From assembly GCF_029223255.1 (NCBI RefSeq), contig NZ_JARHUC010000006.1, forward strand, positions 186,001 to 250,000: DNA of 64,000 nucleotides. The letters run 5' to 3'. Under the pieces are notes generated by a model. That model was not told where the DNA came from. It saw only the letters and a list, made by a program, of their open reading frames with translations, and searched no databases. The DNA is from Albimonas marina. Lineage in GTDB: Bacteria > Pseudomonadota > Alphaproteobacteria > Rhodobacterales > Rhodobacteraceae. This document shows, piece by piece, positions 21,064-30,499 of the stretch; within the stretch, counting starts at the first letter, position 1; each line of letters opens with the position of its first letter. Made by a program: the position numbers and the translations under genes.

Positions 21064-21369
21064 ATGGCCAAGACGAGCATGATCGAGCGCCAGAAAAAGC
21101 GCGAGAAGCTGGTGGAGCAGTACGCCGCCAAGCGCGCCGCGCTCAAGGAGCAGATGAAGGACGAGAATCTTTCGCTCTCCGATCGCGTGAAGCTCTCGAT
21201 GAAGCTGGCGAAGCTGCCGCGGAACTCTTCCGCCACTCGCCTGCACAACCGCTGCGAAGTGTCCGGGCGTCCCCGGGCCTACTACCGCAAACTGAAGATG
21301 TCGCGCATCGCGCTGCGGGATTACGCCTCCGTGGGCCAGATCCCCGGCATGGTGAAGTCGAGCTGGTGA
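21064..21369 (+). CDS. rpsN: 30S ribosomal protein S14
   Basis: S14 (101 aa) is the long, zinc-free type: no CxxC pairs, and the C-terminal [20 protein letters not shown] block is present. [16 protein letters not shown] fixes the start, so the 38 open codons upstream are rejected. It is followed by rpsH after 10 bp. Confidence 0.99.
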   Translation: MAKTSMIERQKKREKLVEQYAAKRAALKEQMKDENLSLSDRVKLSMKLAKLPRNSSATRLHNRCEVSGRPRAYYRKLKMSRIALRDYASVGQIPGMVKSSW

Positions 21370-21379
21370 GGAGCGCACT

Positions 21380-21775
21380 ATGAACGTGAACGATCCCATC
21401 GGCGACATGCTGACCCGCATCCGCAACGCGCAGATGCGTTTCAAGTCGACCGTCCGCACGCCCGCCTCGAAGCTTCGGGGTCGCGTCCTCGAGGTTCTGG
21501 TGGCCGAGGGTTACATCCGCGGCTACGAGACCGTGACCGTGGACAACCACGCCGAGTTCGAGATCTCGCTGAAGTACTTCGACGGCATGCCGGCCATCAA
21601 GGAGATCAAGCGGGTCTCCAAGCCGGGCCGCCGCGTGTACTCGCCGGTCGAGACGCTCCCCTCGGTCCGTCAGGGCCTGGGCGTGGCGATCGTCTCGACC
21701 TCCAAGGGCGTCATGTCCGATGCGCAGGCCCGCGCCGACAAGGTCGGCGGCGAAGTCCTGTGCACGGTGTTCTGA
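21380..21775 (+). CDS. rpsH: 30S ribosomal protein S8
   Basis: S8 (131 aa) binds central-domain 16S rRNA; in E. coli it represses the spc operon. [19 protein letters not shown] and the [20 protein letters not shown] region are diagnostic. It lies 10 bp before rplF with a GAGGAGG site in the gap. Confidence 0.99.
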   Translation: MNVNDPIGDMLTRIRNAQMRFKSTVRTPASKLRGRVLEVLVAEGYIRGYETVTVDNHAEFEISLKYFDGMPAIKEIKRVSKPGRRVYSPVETLPSVRQGLGVAIVSTSKGVMSDAQARADKVGGEVLCTVF

Positions 21776-21785
21776 GGAGGCTGGA

Positions 21786-22319
21786 ATGTCCCGCATCGGA
21801 AAGAAGCCGATCGAGCTTCCCAAGGGCGTGACCGCGTCGGTCTCCGGGCAGACGGTCGAGGTCAAGGGCCCCAAGGGCGCGCGCAGCTTCACGGCGACGG
21901 ACGACGTCGACGTGAAGGTCGAGAACGACGCCATCTCGGTCACCCCCCGCGGCCTGTCCAAACGGGCTCGCCAGCAGTGGGGCATGTCCCGCACCCAGGT
22001 CGCGAACCTGGTGACGGGCGTGACCGAGGGCTTCAAGAAAGAGCTCGAGATCCAGGGCGTCGGTTACCGCGCCCAGGTCCAGGGCAAGGTCCTGAAGCTG
22101 GCGCTCGGCTATTCGCATGACGTGGAGTACGCGATCCCCGAGGGGATCGACATCGTCTGCGCCAAGCCCACGGAGATCGCGATCACCGGCATCGACCAGC
22201 AGCAGGTCGGCCAGGTGGCGGCGAACATCCGCGATTGGCGGCGGCCGGAGCCCTACAAGGGCAAGGGCATCCGCTACAAGGGCGAGTACATCTTCCGCAA
22301 GGAAGGCAAGAAGAAGTAA
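21786..22319 (+). CDS. rplF: 50S ribosomal protein L6
   Basis: L6 (177 aa) lies near the sarcin-ricin loop. [20 protein letters not shown] opens it, and the C-terminal [18 protein letters not shown] is the family signature. The start is taken at 21786, after GGAGG, rather than at the earlier in-frame ATG. Confidence 0.99.
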   Translation: MSRIGKKPIELPKGVTASVSGQTVEVKGPKGARSFTATDDVDVKVENDAISVTPRGLSKRARQQWGMSRTQVANLVTGVTEGFKKELEIQGVGYRAQVQGKVLKLALGYSHDVEYAIPEGIDIVCAKPTEIAITGIDQQQVGQVAANIRDWRRPEPYKGKGIRYKGEYIFRKEGKKK

Positions 22320-22331
22320 GGAGGCGTCGAA

Positions 22332-22691
22332 ATGGCTTCGACCAAGCGCGAACTGTTTCAGCGGCGGCGCCTTCGCGTGCGCAACCGTCTGAAGAAAGTG
22401 GCGAACGGCCGGCCCCGGCTGTGCGTTCACCGCTCGAACAAGAACATCTCGGTCCAGGTGATCGACGACGTGCAGGGCAAGACCCTGTGCGCCGCCTCGA
22501 GCCTCGAGTCCGCTCTGGGCGTGATCGGGAAGAACAACAAGGACGCCGCCGCCAAGATCGGCGCCGCGATCGCCGAGCGCGCCAAGGCCGCCGGCATCGA
22601 GGAGGTCGTGTTCGACCGCGGCGGCTACCTCTTTCACGGGAAGGTCAAGGCGCTCGCCGACGCCGCCCGTGAAGGCGGCCTGAAGTTCTGA
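22332..22691 (+). CDS. rplR: 50S ribosomal protein L18
   Basis: L18 (119 aa) binds 5S rRNA with L5. [19 protein letters not shown] and the ending [20 protein letters not shown] are typical. It lies between rplF and rpsE, with GGAGG before the start. Confidence 0.99.
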   Translation: MASTKRELFQRRRLRVRNRLKKVANGRPRLCVHRSNKNISVQVIDDVQGKTLCAASSLESALGVIGKNNKDAAAKIGAAIAERAKAAGIEEVVFDRGGYLFHGKVKALADAAREGGLKF

Positions 22692-22701
22692 GGAGGCGAT
22701 A

Positions 22702-23274
22702 ATGGCCAGGGAAGACAACCGGCGTGATCGTCGCCGCGACCGCGACGAGGATCCTGAGTTCCAGGATCGTCTCGTCGCCATCAACCGCGTCTCGAAGACC
22801 GTGAAGGGCGGCAAGCGCTTCGGCTTTGCGGCGCTCGTGGTCGTCGGCGACCAGAAGGGCCGCGTGGGCTTCGGCAAGGGCAAGGCCCGCGAAGTCCCCG
22901 AGGCGATCCGCAAGGCGACGGAGCAGGCCAAGCGCGGTCTGATCCGCGTGCCGCTGCGCGAGGGCCGCACCCTGCATCATGACGTCAATGGTCGTCATGG
23001 CGCCGGCAAGGTGGTGATGCGCACGGCCGAGGCCGGCACCGGGATCATCGCGGGCGGCCCGATGCGCGCCGTCTTCGAGATGCTGGGCGTTCAGGACGTG
23101 GTGGCGAAGTCCATCGGGTCCCAGAACCCCTACAACATGATCCGCGCCACCATCGACGGGCTGAAGAACGAGGCGTCTCCGCGCCAGGTCGCGTCCCGTC
23201 GCGGCAAGAAGGTCGCCGACATCCTGCCCAAGCGTGAGAACGCGCCGGCGGATGCCGAGGCCGCCGAGGCCTGA
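22702..23274 (+). CDS. rpsE: 30S ribosomal protein S5
   Basis: S5 (190 aa) affects decoding fidelity and spectinomycin binding. The dsRBD-like core [22 protein letters not shown] is intact. The C-terminus has a short Ala/Glu tail. The next gene, rpmD, begins 11 bp after the stop. Confidence 0.99.
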   Translation: MAREDNRRDRRRDRDEDPEFQDRLVAINRVSKTVKGGKRFGFAALVVVGDQKGRVGFGKGKAREVPEAIRKATEQAKRGLIRVPLREGRTLHHDVNGRHGAGKVVMRTAEAGTGIIAGGPMRAVFEMLGVQDVVAKSIGSQNPYNMIRATIDGLKNEASPRQVASRRGKKVADILPKRENAPADAEAAEA

Positions 23275-23285
23275 GGAGCGAGATC

Positions 23286-23477
23286 ATGGGCAAGACCATC
23301 GTGGTGAAGCAGATCGGTTCGCCGATCCGCCGTCCGAAGGTTCAGCGCGAGACCCTCAAGGGTCTCGGTCTGAACAAGATGCACAAGACCCGCGAGCTGG
23401 AGGACACCCCCTCCGTGCGCGGCATGGTGAACTCGATCCCGCACCTCGCGGTGATCGTCGAGGAGAAGGGCGAGTAA
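23286..23477 (+). CDS. rpmD: 50S ribosomal protein L30
   Basis: L30 (63 aa) is a small 50S protein. [20 protein letters not shown] and the [20 protein letters not shown] block identify it. It is followed by a 110-bp gap with a strong hairpin before rplO. Confidence 0.98.
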   Translation: MGKTIVVKQIGSPIRRPKVQRETLKGLGLNKMHKTRELEDTPSVRGMVNSIPHLAVIVEEKGE

Positions 23478-23488
23478 TCGCCCGCTCC

Positions 23489-23526
23489 GCCCGGACGCGT
23501 CCCGCGCGTCCGGGCCTCATTTCCCC
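23489..23526 (+). terminator. Hairpin between rpmD and rplO
   Basis: An 11-bp GC stem (23489-23499 with 23505-23515) with a 5-nt loop is followed by CTCATTTCCCC, a weak T stretch. It lies 11 bp after rpmD inside the spc operon and could lower expression of rplO, secY and adk relative to the upstream genes. Confidence 0.5.
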
Positions 23527-23587
23527 CAGGTCGATGGTCCGCCGCGGATGACGCCGCAGGACGGATCCGACACAAGGAACAAGCGTC

Positions 23588-24079
23588 ATGAAGCTCAACG
23601 AACTCCGCGACAATCCCGGCGCCACGAAGCCGCGCAAGCGCGTCGGCCGGGGCCCCGGCTCGGGCATCGGCAAGACCGGCGGCCGCGGCATCAAGGGTCA
23701 GAAATCCCGCTCCGGCGTGGCCATCAACGGCTACGAGGGCGGCCAGATGCCGATCTACCGGCGTCTGCCCAAGCGCGGCTTCACCAAGCCGTTCCGCGAC
23801 GAATTCGTGGTGATCAACCTCGACGGCCTGGCCAAGTTCATCGAGGCCGGCAAGATCGACGCCTCGGCGAAGATCGACGAGGACGTGCTGGTCGCCTCGG
23901 GCCTGGTGCGCCGCAAGCGCGACGGCGTCCGCCTGCTGGGCCGCGGCGAAGTCACGCAGGCCCTCACGATCGAGGTCACCGGCGCGTCGAAATCCGCCGT
24001 GGCGGCCATCGAGAAGGCCGGCGGCACGGTCACCGTCCTCGCCCCGGCCAAGGCCGCGGCCGAGAGCGACGCCGAATGA
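23588..24079 (+). CDS. rplO: 50S ribosomal protein L15
   Basis: L15 (163 aa) is a late-assembly 50S protein. [20 protein letters not shown], the Gly-rich [18 protein letters not shown] and the [15 protein letters not shown] block are diagnostic. It precedes secY as in most bacteria. Confidence 0.99.
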   Translation: MKLNELRDNPGATKPRKRVGRGPGSGIGKTGGRGIKGQKSRSGVAINGYEGGQMPIYRRLPKRGFTKPFRDEFVVINLDGLAKFIEAGKIDASAKIDEDVLVASGLVRRKRDGVRLLGRGEVTQALTIEVTGASKSAVAAIEKAGGTVTVLAPAKAAAESDAE

Positions 24080-24177
24080 CATTGCGGGCCTCCAGCCCCT
24101 CCTTTAACTAAACCGCGACGCCGCCGCGGGGCCTCGTCCCCCGGCGGCGTATGCATGACAGCCTGCGGGAGAGAAGC

Positions 24178-25518
24178 ATGGCGTCCGCCGCCGAGCAGAT
24201 GGCCCAGAACCTGAGCTGGAGCGCCTTTGGCAAAGCCAAGGAGCTCAAGAGCCGGATCCTCTTCGCGTTGGGCCTGCTGGTGATCTACCGGCTCGGGACC
24301 TACATCCCGATGCCGGGCATCGACCCGGTTCAGCTCGCGCGATTCATCGAACAGACGCAGTCCGGCATCCTGGGCATCTTCAACATGTTCGCCGGCGGCG
24401 CCGTGAGCCGCATGGCGATCTTCGCCCTGGGGATCATGCCCTACATCTCCGCGTCGATCATCATGCAGCTGATGAGCTCCATGATCCCGTCGCTGGAGGC
24501 CCTCAAGAAGGAGGGCGAGGCCGGACGTCGCAAGATCAACCAGTACACGCGCTACGGGACGGTGATCCTGGCCGCGGTGCAGGCCTACGGCATCGCCGTG
24601 GGGCTGGAGGGGCAGGGCCTCGCGCTCGATCCCGGCTGGTATTTCCGCGCATCCACCGTGATCACCCTGGTGGGCGGCACGATGTTCCTGATGTGGCTGG
24701 GCGAGCAGATCACCGCCCGCGGCATCGGCAACGGCATCTCGCTGATCATCTACGTGGGCATCGTCGCCACCATGCCGAGCGCGCTGGCGCAGCTGTTCGA
24801 GCTGGGCCGCACCGGGCAGCTGGCGGCGGGGATCATCATCGCGGTGATCGTCGGCGCCGTCGCGGTGATCGCGGCCGTGGTCTACATCGAGCGCGCGCAG
24901 CGCCGGATCCTGGTGCAGTATCCCAAGCGCCAGGTCGGCCAGAAGATGTACGGGGGCGAGAACTCGTTCCTGCCGCTGAAGGTCAACACCGCGGGCGTGA
25001 TCCCGCCGATCTTCGCCTCGTCGCTGCTGCTGCTGCCCGCCACCGTGGCCGGCTTCTCGGCCGACGGCGGCGCGGGCGGGGTGATGAGCTACGTCTCGGC
25101 CTACCTGGGACGCGGCCAGCCGCTGTACCTGGTGACCTTCGTGGCGCTGATCGTCTTCTTCGCCTTCTTCTACACCTCGGTCGTCTTCAATCCCGACGAC
25201 GTGGCCGACAACCTGAAGAAGAACGGCGGCTATGTTCCGGGCATTCGTCCGGGCGCCAAGACGTCCCAGTACCTCGACTATGTGCTGACTCGACTCACCC
25301 TGGTCGGCGCGATCTACCTGTCCATCATCTGCGTCATGCCCGAGATCCTGATCTCGAACGTGGGCATACCGTTCTACTTCGGCGGCACCTCGTTGCTGAT
25401 CGTGGTCTCGGTGACGATGGACACCGTCACGCAGGTGCAGAGCCATCTGCTGGCGCACCAGTACGAAGGACTGATCGAACGGTCCCGTCTTGGACGGCGA
25501 GGGAAGAGGAAGAAATGA
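24178..25518 (+). CDS. secY: Protein translocase subunit SecY
   Basis: SecY (446 aa) forms the inner-membrane protein-conducting channel with SecE and SecG. About ten hydrophobic segments are visible. Conserved cytoplasmic loops include [13 protein letters not shown] and the basic [20 protein letters not shown]. The start [19 protein letters not shown] is chosen over an ATG nine codons earlier because GGAGAGAAGC precedes it and it matches relatives. It overlaps adk by 4 bp (ATGA). Confidence 0.98.
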   Translation: MASAAEQMAQNLSWSAFGKAKELKSRILFALGLLVIYRLGTYIPMPGIDPVQLARFIEQTQSGILGIFNMFAGGAVSRMAIFALGIMPYISASIIMQLMSSMIPSLEALKKEGEAGRRKINQYTRYGTVILAAVQAYGIAVGLEGQGLALDPGWYFRASTVITLVGGTMFLMWLGEQITARGIGNGISLIIYVGIVATMPSALAQLFELGRTGQLAAGIIIAVIVGAVAVIAAVVYIERAQRRILVQYPKRQVGQKMYGGENSFLPLKVNTAGVIPPIFASSLLLLPATVAGFSADGGAGGVMSYVSAYLGRGQPLYLVTFVALIVFFAFFYTSVVFNPDDVADNLKKNGGYVPGIRPGAKTSQYLDYVLTRLTLVGAIYLSIICVMPEILISNVGIPFYFGGTSLLIVVSVTMDTVTQVQSHLLAHQYEGLIERSRLGRRGKRKK

Positions 25519-26096
25519 ACATCATTCTGCTCGGGCCGCCGGGCGCCGGGAAAGGCACCCAAGCGAAGCGCCTGGTCGACGAGCTGGGCATGGTCCAGCT
25601 CTCCACCGGCGACATGCTGCGGGCGGCCCAGGCCTCCGGCTCCGAGATGGGCAAGGTGGTGGCCGACGTGATGGCCCGCGGCGACCTCGTGACGGACGAG
25701 ATCGTCATCGGCCTGATCAAGGAGCAGCTCGAGTCGGGCGCGGCCTCCAAGGGCGCGATCTTCGACGGCTTCCCCCGCACGCTGGCCCAGGCCGACGCGC
25801 TGGGCGAGCTGCTCGCCTCCGAGGGCCTGGCCCTCGACCGGGTGATCGAGCTGCAGGTGGACGACGAGACGCTGGTCAAGCGCGTGGTGAACCGCGCGAA
25901 GGAGGCCGAGGCCGCCGGCGAGAAGGTTCGGGCCGACGACAACGCGGACGCCATGCGCACGCGGCTGCTGAACTACTACAAGGACACCTCGCCGCTGATC
26001 GGCTACTACCATGCGCAGGGCAAGCTCGCGCGCATCGACGGCATGGCCTCCCAGGAGGAGGTCGCGGCCCAACTGAAGGCCGCGATGAACGGCTGA
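25515..26096 (+). CDS. adk: Adenylate kinase (short-LID form)
   Basis: The enzyme interconverts ATP+AMP and 2 ADP. The P-loop GPPGAGKGT is at residues 7-15, followed by the AMP-binding region ([10 protein letters not shown]) and [11 protein letters not shown]. At 193 aa it lacks the LID domain: the stretch from [20 protein letters not shown] to RTRLLNYY replaces the roughly 30-residue LID of the E. coli enzyme, and no zinc cysteines are present. It is translationally coupled to secY. Confidence 0.98.
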   Translation: MNIILLGPPGAGKGTQAKRLVDELGMVQLSTGDMLRAAQASGSEMGKVVADVMARGDLVTDEIVIGLIKEQLESGAASKGAIFDGFPRTLAQADALGELLASEGLALDRVIELQVDDETLVKRVVNRAKEAEAAGEKVRADDNADAMRTRLLNYYKDTSPLIGYYHAQGKLARIDGMASQEEVAAQLKAAMNG

Positions 26097-26151
26097 CGGG
26101 CTCTTGGCGGCGCGGAGACGGAAAAAGGACGCGACTCCCGGCCCGGCTGGG

Positions 26152-26179
26152 TTGACGCGGGACCTTCCCTTCATATACT
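26152..26179 (+). promoter_or_regulatory. sigma70-type promoter of the alpha operon
   Basis: TTGACG (26152-26157), 16 bp, then TATACT (26174-26179) lie in the 306-bp adk-rpsM gap. The predicted start near 26186 gives a leader of about 215 nt. The remaining leader shows no gene. In enterobacteria S4 binds the alpha-operon leader; I cannot show such a site here. Confidence 0.7.
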
Positions 26180-26402
26180 CCGCGCCTCCGAACAAGGGGA
26201 GTCGTCGGACGGCGCTTCGGACAGGATCCGGAGAATCGCCGGGCCGGCGCTCGTTCGCAGGCCGGGCCTGGCGCGACGCGCCGGGGCTCGGTCCGACCCG
26301 CGGACAGGATTTCAGCCCGACGGCGCCGCCGGGGGCGACGACAGGACAGTGGAACCTTCGGCCCCCCGGGCGGCGGACCGGATCGAGATACGGAGCAGGA
26401 CC

Positions 26403-26771
26403 TTGGCGCGCATCGCTGGCGTGAACATCCCCACGAACAAGAGGACGCACATCGCCCTCACCTACATCCACGGCATCGGGCATCACTCCGCGAAGGAGAT
26501 CTGCTCGGCCGTCGGCATCGCAGACGAGCGTCGCGTCAATGAGCTTTCCGACGCCGAAGTTCTGGCGATCCGCGAGTTCATCGACGGCAACCTGACGGTC
26601 GAGGGCGACCTCCGCCGCGAGGTGGCCGTGAACATCAAGCGGCTGATGGACCTGGGCTGCTACCGCGGCCTGCGTCACCGTCGCCAGCTGCCCGTCCGCG
26701 GCCAGCGCACCCATACGAACGCCCGCACCCGCAAGGGCAAGGCGAAGCCGATCGCCGGCAAGAAGAAGTAA
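26403..26771 (+). CDS. rpsM: 30S ribosomal protein S13 (TTG start)
   Basis: S13 (122 aa) forms head bridges and contacts tRNA. The family N-terminus [13 protein letters not shown] follows a TTG codon at 26403, preceded by GGAGCAGG; no ATG is close, and the upstream in-frame ATG at 26349 would add 18 unrelated residues. The C-terminal [19 protein letters not shown] is typical. First gene of the alpha operon, 12 bp before rpsK. Confidence 0.97.
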   Translation: MARIAGVNIPTNKRTHIALTYIHGIGHHSAKEICSAVGIADERRVNELSDAEVLAIREFIDGNLTVEGDLRREVAVNIKRLMDLGCYRGLRHRRQLPVRGQRTHTNARTRKGKAKPIAGKKK

Positions 26772-26783
26772 GGAGTAGGCGGA

Positions 26784-27173
26784 ATGGCTCGCGACAAGCA
26801 GCGCGTGAAGCGCAAAGAGCGGAAGAACATCACGTCGGGCGTCGCTCACGTGAACTCTTCGTTCAACAACACCAAGATCCTGATCGCCGACGCGCAGGGC
26901 AACGCCATCGCGTGGTCCTCCTCCGGCGCCATGGGCTTCAAGGGTTCGCGCAAGTCGACCCCCTACGCGGCCCAGGTCGCCGCGGAGGACGCCGGCAAGA
27001 AGGCCGCCGAGCACGGCATGCGCACCCTCGAGGTCGAGGTTCAGGGCCCGGGTTCGGGGCGCGAGAGCGCGCTGCGCGCCCTGCAGGCCGTCGGCTTCAC
27101 GATCACCTCGATCCGTGACGTGACCCCGATCGCCCACAACGGCTGCCGTCCGCCGAAGCGCCGGCGCGTCTGA
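26784..27173 (+). CDS. rpsK: 30S ribosomal protein S11
   Basis: S11 (129 aa) lies on the 30S platform near the E site. [19 protein letters not shown] and the [18 protein letters not shown] end are diagnostic. It precedes rpoA by 134 bp; that gap holds a GC hairpin (27197-27219) without a T-run. Confidence 0.99.
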   Translation: MARDKQRVKRKERKNITSGVAHVNSSFNNTKILIADAQGNAIAWSSSGAMGFKGSRKSTPYAAQVAAEDAGKKAAEHGMRTLEVEVQGPGSGRESALRALQAVGFTITSIRDVTPIAHNGCRPPKRRRV

Positions 27174-27307
27174 CGCGCCGCCTTTCGATGGCCCCCGGCC
27201 CGCGCCCGCCGCGCGGGCCTTCGGCCGTTTACGTGGACGGAAATCAATTCCTCGGGACGCCAGGACGGTCTGCGGATCCCGCCCCGGCACGGATGGAGGA
27301 CCATCGC

Positions 27308-28327
27308 ATGATCCACAAGAACTGGCAGGAGCTGATCCGGCCGACCGCCCTGGACATCCGTCCGGGCGCCGACGCCCAGCGCCAGGCCACCGTGATCGCC
27401 GAGCCGCTCGAGCGGGGCTTCGGCCTGACGCTCGGCAACGCCCTGCGTCGCGTCCTTCTGTCGTCGCTCCAGGGCGCCGCGATCACCTCGATCCAGATCG
27501 ACGGCGTGCTGCACGAGTTCTCGTCCGTCGCCGGCGTCCGTGAGGACGTGACCGACATCGTCCTGAACATCAAGGGCGTCGCGGTCAAGATGGACGTCGA
27601 GGGACCCAAGCGCCTGACGCTGCGCGGCGAGGGCCCCGGCCTGGTCGTCGCCGGCGACATCCAGGAGACGGCGGGGATCGAGATCCTGAACCCGGATCAC
27701 GTGATCTGCCACCTCGACGAGGGCGCCTCGTTCCACGTCGAGCTCGTGGTGGACACCGGCAAGGGCTACGTCCCCGCGGACCGCAACAAGTCCGAGGACA
27801 GCCCCATCGGCCTGATCCCGGTCGACGCGCTGTTCAGCCCGGTCAAGAAGGTCAGCTACAAGGTCGAGCCCACCCGCGAGGGCCAGGTGCTGGACTACGA
27901 CAAGCTGACCCTCCAGATCGAGACCGACGGCTCTCTGACCCCGGACGACGCCGTGGCCTACGCCGCGCGCATCCTCCAGGACCAGCTGTCGATCTTCGTG
28001 AACTTCGACGAGCCCGAGGCCGCCGGCCGGTCGGACGACGAAGAGCTGCCGGGCGGCATCAACCCGATCCTCCTCAAGAAGGTGGACGAGCTGGAGCTGT
28101 CGGTGCGTTCGGCGAACTGCCTGAAGAACGACAACATCGTCTACATCGGCGATCTCGTTCAGAAGACCGAGGCCGAGATGCTGCGCACGCCGAACTTCGG
28201 CCGCAAGTCGCTGAACGAGATCAAGGAGGTCCTCACCCAGATGGGCCTCCACCTCGGGATGGACGTGCCGGACTGGCCACCGGACAACATCGAGGACCTG
28301 GCCCGCAAGTACGAGGACCAGTTCTGA
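27308..28327 (+). CDS. rpoA: DNA-directed RNA polymerase subunit alpha
   Basis: Alpha (339 aa) dimerises to scaffold beta and beta'; its C-terminal domain binds UP elements and activators. The N-terminal domain has [20 protein letters not shown]. The C-terminal domain has [17 protein letters not shown] and the helix around [11 protein letters not shown]. The start [13 protein letters not shown] at 27308 follows GGAGGACC and matches relatives, so the 40 upstream codons are rejected. A strong terminator follows at 28362. Confidence 0.99.
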   Translation: MIHKNWQELIRPTALDIRPGADAQRQATVIAEPLERGFGLTLGNALRRVLLSSLQGAAITSIQIDGVLHEFSSVAGVREDVTDIVLNIKGVAVKMDVEGPKRLTLRGEGPGLVVAGDIQETAGIEILNPDHVICHLDEGASFHVELVVDTGKGYVPADRNKSEDSPIGLIPVDALFSPVKKVSYKVEPTREGQVLDYDKLTLQIETDGSLTPDDAVAYAARILQDQLSIFVNFDEPEAAGRSDDEELPGGINPILLKKVDELELSVRSANCLKNDNIVYIGDLVQKTEAEMLRTPNFGRKSLNEIKEVLTQMGLHLGMDVPDWPPDNIEDLARKYEDQF

Positions 28328-28361
28328 GATCCGGCCCCCGGGCCTCTCGAACCACATCCGC

Positions 28362-28394
28362 GACCGGCGCCCAGGCGCCGGTCGTTTTCGTTTC
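28362..28394 (+). terminator. Strong terminator after rpoA
   Basis: A perfect 10-bp stem (28362-28371 with 28374-28383) is followed at once by GTTTTCGTTT. It lies 34 bp after rpoA, where rplQ normally follows directly, so it probably ends the alpha operon here. Confidence 0.85.
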
Positions 28395-28476
28395 CGGCGC
28401 GCTTGCCTCGCGTCGGGGGGCGCCTAGGCTTGCCCGCGCCGGCCGCCGCTCGGGCCGCCGCGCGCAGGAGCCGCCC

Positions 28477-29490
28477 ATGCCCGTCGCCGTCCGGCCCGCC
28501 CGCCCGTCCGACATCCCCGCGATGACGGGGCTGCTCGCGCGCGACGCCGACCGTCGCCACGCCTGCGATCCAGCCCTCTGGGCGCTGGCCGAGGACGTGG
28601 CCGCGCGCATCGTCCAGGCGCTCGCCGCCGCGCTCTCCGATGCGCCGCAACCCGTCCGCCAGACCTGGCTGCTGGCCGAGGCGCAGGGGCGGCCCGTTGG
28701 GCTCACCCATGTCCTGCACGTCCCGGTGCCGCCGATCTACCTGGGCGCCGAGGGCCCGCCGGGCCTGGTGATGCCGGAGATCGCGCTGGCCGAGGACGCG
28801 CCGGCCGGGACCCGCGCGGCGCTGGCCGACGCGGCCGAGGCGGCCCTGCGCGCCGACGGCGCGCGGATCCTGCTGGCCTCCCAGGTCGGCGATCCGCCCT
28901 GCGAGCCGGCCTGGGCGGAGGCCTTCGCCGCCCGCGGCCATGCGCCCCTCACCCTGTATCTTGCGAAGACGGGCCTCGCCCCGGCGGTCCCCGACGGCCC
29001 GCGCCCGGCCGAGCCGGCCGACATCGCCGGCCTCGTCGCCTGCAGCGCCGAGCATCAGGCGACGCTCGAGGCCCTGGACCCGTTCTGGCGCCGCCACCCC
29101 GACGCCGACGCCCGGTTCGAGGCCTGGATGCGCCGCAGCCTGACGCTGGAGGACCGCGACATGCGCGTCGCCGGCCCGCCGGAGGCGCTGGAGGGCTACC
29201 TGGTCGCGCAGCCTGCCTCGCGCCTGCATGTCCCGCCGGCCCATGACATTTCGCGCATCGGGGTGATCGACGACTTCCACCACCGCGACTTCGCCGATCC
29301 CGGGACCCTCGCCGACGAGGGGCAGGGCGCCCTCGCGCTCCTGCAGGCCGGCGAGGCCGCCTTCGCCGCGCGCGGCGTCGACACGGCCTTCGCGGTCTGC
29401 CCGGCCGCGTGGCGCTCGAAGGCGGATCTGTTCGCGGCGGCGGGCTACCGCACGGCGATGGTCTGGACGATCCGACGCGAGCCGTCCTGA
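28477..29490 (+). CDS. GNAT-family N-acetyltransferase
   Basis: A 337-aa protein with the N-terminal pattern VAVRPARPSDIPAMTGLLARD typical of GNAT acyltransferases, and a second half (residues about 170-337) with a similar layout, suggesting two GNAT-like domains. The substrate is not predictable. AGGAG precedes the ATG by about 8 nt. It stands between rpoA and rplQ, an unusual position; rimI/rimJ-type ribosomal acetyltransferases belong to the same fold, but this protein is much longer and no direct link is shown. Codon use matches the genome. Confidence 0.8.
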   Translation: MPVAVRPARPSDIPAMTGLLARDADRRHACDPALWALAEDVAARIVQALAAALSDAPQPVRQTWLLAEAQGRPVGLTHVLHVPVPPIYLGAEGPPGLVMPEIALAEDAPAGTRAALADAAEAALRADGARILLASQVGDPPCEPAWAEAFAARGHAPLTLYLAKTGLAPAVPDGPRPAEPADIAGLVACSAEHQATLEALDPFWRRHPDADARFEAWMRRSLTLEDRDMRVAGPPEALEGYLVAQPASRLHVPPAHDISRIGVIDDFHHRDFADPGTLADEGQGALALLQAGEAAFAARGVDTAFAVCPAAWRSKADLFAAAGYRTAMVWTIRREPS

Positions 29491-29510
29491 GCCGCCGGGG
29501 CGCCGCAGGG

Positions 29511-29539
29511 TTGCGTCCGCCCGCCCGATCCTGTATCGC
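29511..29539 (+). promoter_or_regulatory. Weak candidate promoter before rplQ
   Basis: TTGCGT (29511-29516), 17 bp, TATCGC (29534-29539). Match quality is modest. A promoter is expected somewhere here because rplQ is cut off from rpoA by a terminator. Confidence 0.3.
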
Positions 29540-29565
29540 GCGCGGGCTCGGGCCGCTTCGGCCCC

Positions 29566-29616
29566 AAGGAGGGAGACGCCATGGACGTCTCCCGGACAAA
29601 GCATAACGCGAAAGGA
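29566..29616 (+). other. rplQ leader: strong Shine-Dalgarno, hairpin and possible 42-codon leader ORF
   Basis: AAGGAGGG (29566-29573) is followed by an ATG at 29581 that opens a 42-codon frame ending at 29709, out of frame with and overlapping rplQ. The same sequence forms an 8-bp hairpin (29571-29578 with 29586-29593) that would sequester both the Shine-Dalgarno and this ATG. rplQ has its own AAAGGA at 29611-29616. Whether the small frame is translated is unknown. Confidence 0.35.
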
Positions 29617-29624
29617 TCTACCCC

Positions 29625-30044
29625 ATGCGCCACGGTCACGGTTACCGCAAGCTCAACCGCACCCATGAGCATCGCAAGGCGATGTTCGCCAACATGGCCT
29701 CGTCGCTGATCGAGCACGAGCAGATCAAGACGACCCTGCCCAAGGCCAAGGAGCTGAAGCGGATCATCGACAAGCTGATCACGCTCGGCAAGCGCGGCGA
29801 CCTCCACGCCCGCCGTCTGGCCCATGCCGAGATCAAGCAGGACGCCGCCGTCAAGAAGCTCTTCGACGTGCTCGGCCCCCGCTACAAGGAGCGCCAGGGC
29901 GGCTACTGCCGCGTGCTCAAGGCCGGCTTCCGCTATGGCGACATGGCCCCGATGGCCTTCATCGAGCTGGTCGAGCGCGACGTGACCGCCAAGGGCAAGG
30001 GCGACAAGGAGCGTGTCGCCGCCGAAGAGGCCGCCGCCGAGTGA
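29625..30044 (+). CDS. rplQ: 50S ribosomal protein L17
   Basis: L17 (139 aa) is near the tunnel exit. [20 protein letters not shown] and the [19 protein letters not shown]-like block (here [17 protein letters not shown]) identify it. The C-terminus is Ala/Glu-rich. It normally follows rpoA directly; here an acetyltransferase gene and a terminator intervene. Confidence 0.98.
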   Translation: MRHGHGYRKLNRTHEHRKAMFANMASSLIEHEQIKTTLPKAKELKRIIDKLITLGKRGDLHARRLAHAEIKQDAAVKKLFDVLGPRYKERQGGYCRVLKAGFRYGDMAPMAFIELVERDVTAKGKGDKERVAAEEAAAE

Positions 30045-30107
30045 TTTTCGCGCGGGCCCGGTCCTGACGGACCGCCGCCCGCCGCGACGCCCGCCCGTCG
30101 GGCCAGG

Positions 30108-30141
30108 AAGCCGCTCCCTCGGGGGCGGCTTTCTCGTTCCC
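30108..30141 (+). terminator. Terminator after rplQ
   Basis: A stem of 9-10 bp (30108-30117 with 30122-30131) is followed by TCTCGTTCC. It lies 64 bp after rplQ and ends the ribosomal gene block. Confidence 0.7.
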
Positions 30142-30179
30142 GCCAGGCGCCCCGGCGCGACGCCGGCGGCCCTCGCGAA

Positions 30180-30371
30180 GCGCCTGTTCTCCGGAGCCGT
30201 CTCTCGCTGATGCCGATCAGAGCGACTCGGCCCCCGGGGTCAGGGATCGCGAAGCGACCCCGCGCAAGCGGGGCTTGTCCTTGACCCCGGGGGCCGAGTC
30301 GCTCAGGCATCTTCAGCGAGAGACGGATCCGGAGAACAGGCGCGGGCCTCTGTTCTTGGGTGAGTCAGGAG
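30180..30371 (+). repeat. Palindromic intergenic element, copy A
   Basis: The core is 30180-30343. Outer arms GCGCCTGTTCTCCGGA and their complement enclose a second 14-bp stem (CCGTCTCTCGCTGA), an asymmetric bulge, then a copy-specific GC stem (GGCCCCCGGGGTCA/TGACCCCGGGGGCC) and two apical hairpins: TCGC-GAA-GCGA and CCCCGC-GCAA-GCGGGG. The tail TTCTTGGGTGAGTCAGGAG (to 30371) is shared with the other copies. It is oriented with rplQ. Apart from the rplQ terminator, nothing else is seen in 30045-30499. Confidence 0.9.
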
Positions 30372-30499
30372 CGTCCTGCCCCTCGTTCCCATTCCCGCGA
30401 CCCTGCTTCTCTTTCCCGCGCGGCGCGCCTAGGTTCGCACCCGCGCGGCGTCCGCTCCGGCGCCGTCCCCCGACCCATCCTTCGCCAGGAGGCGTCCAG

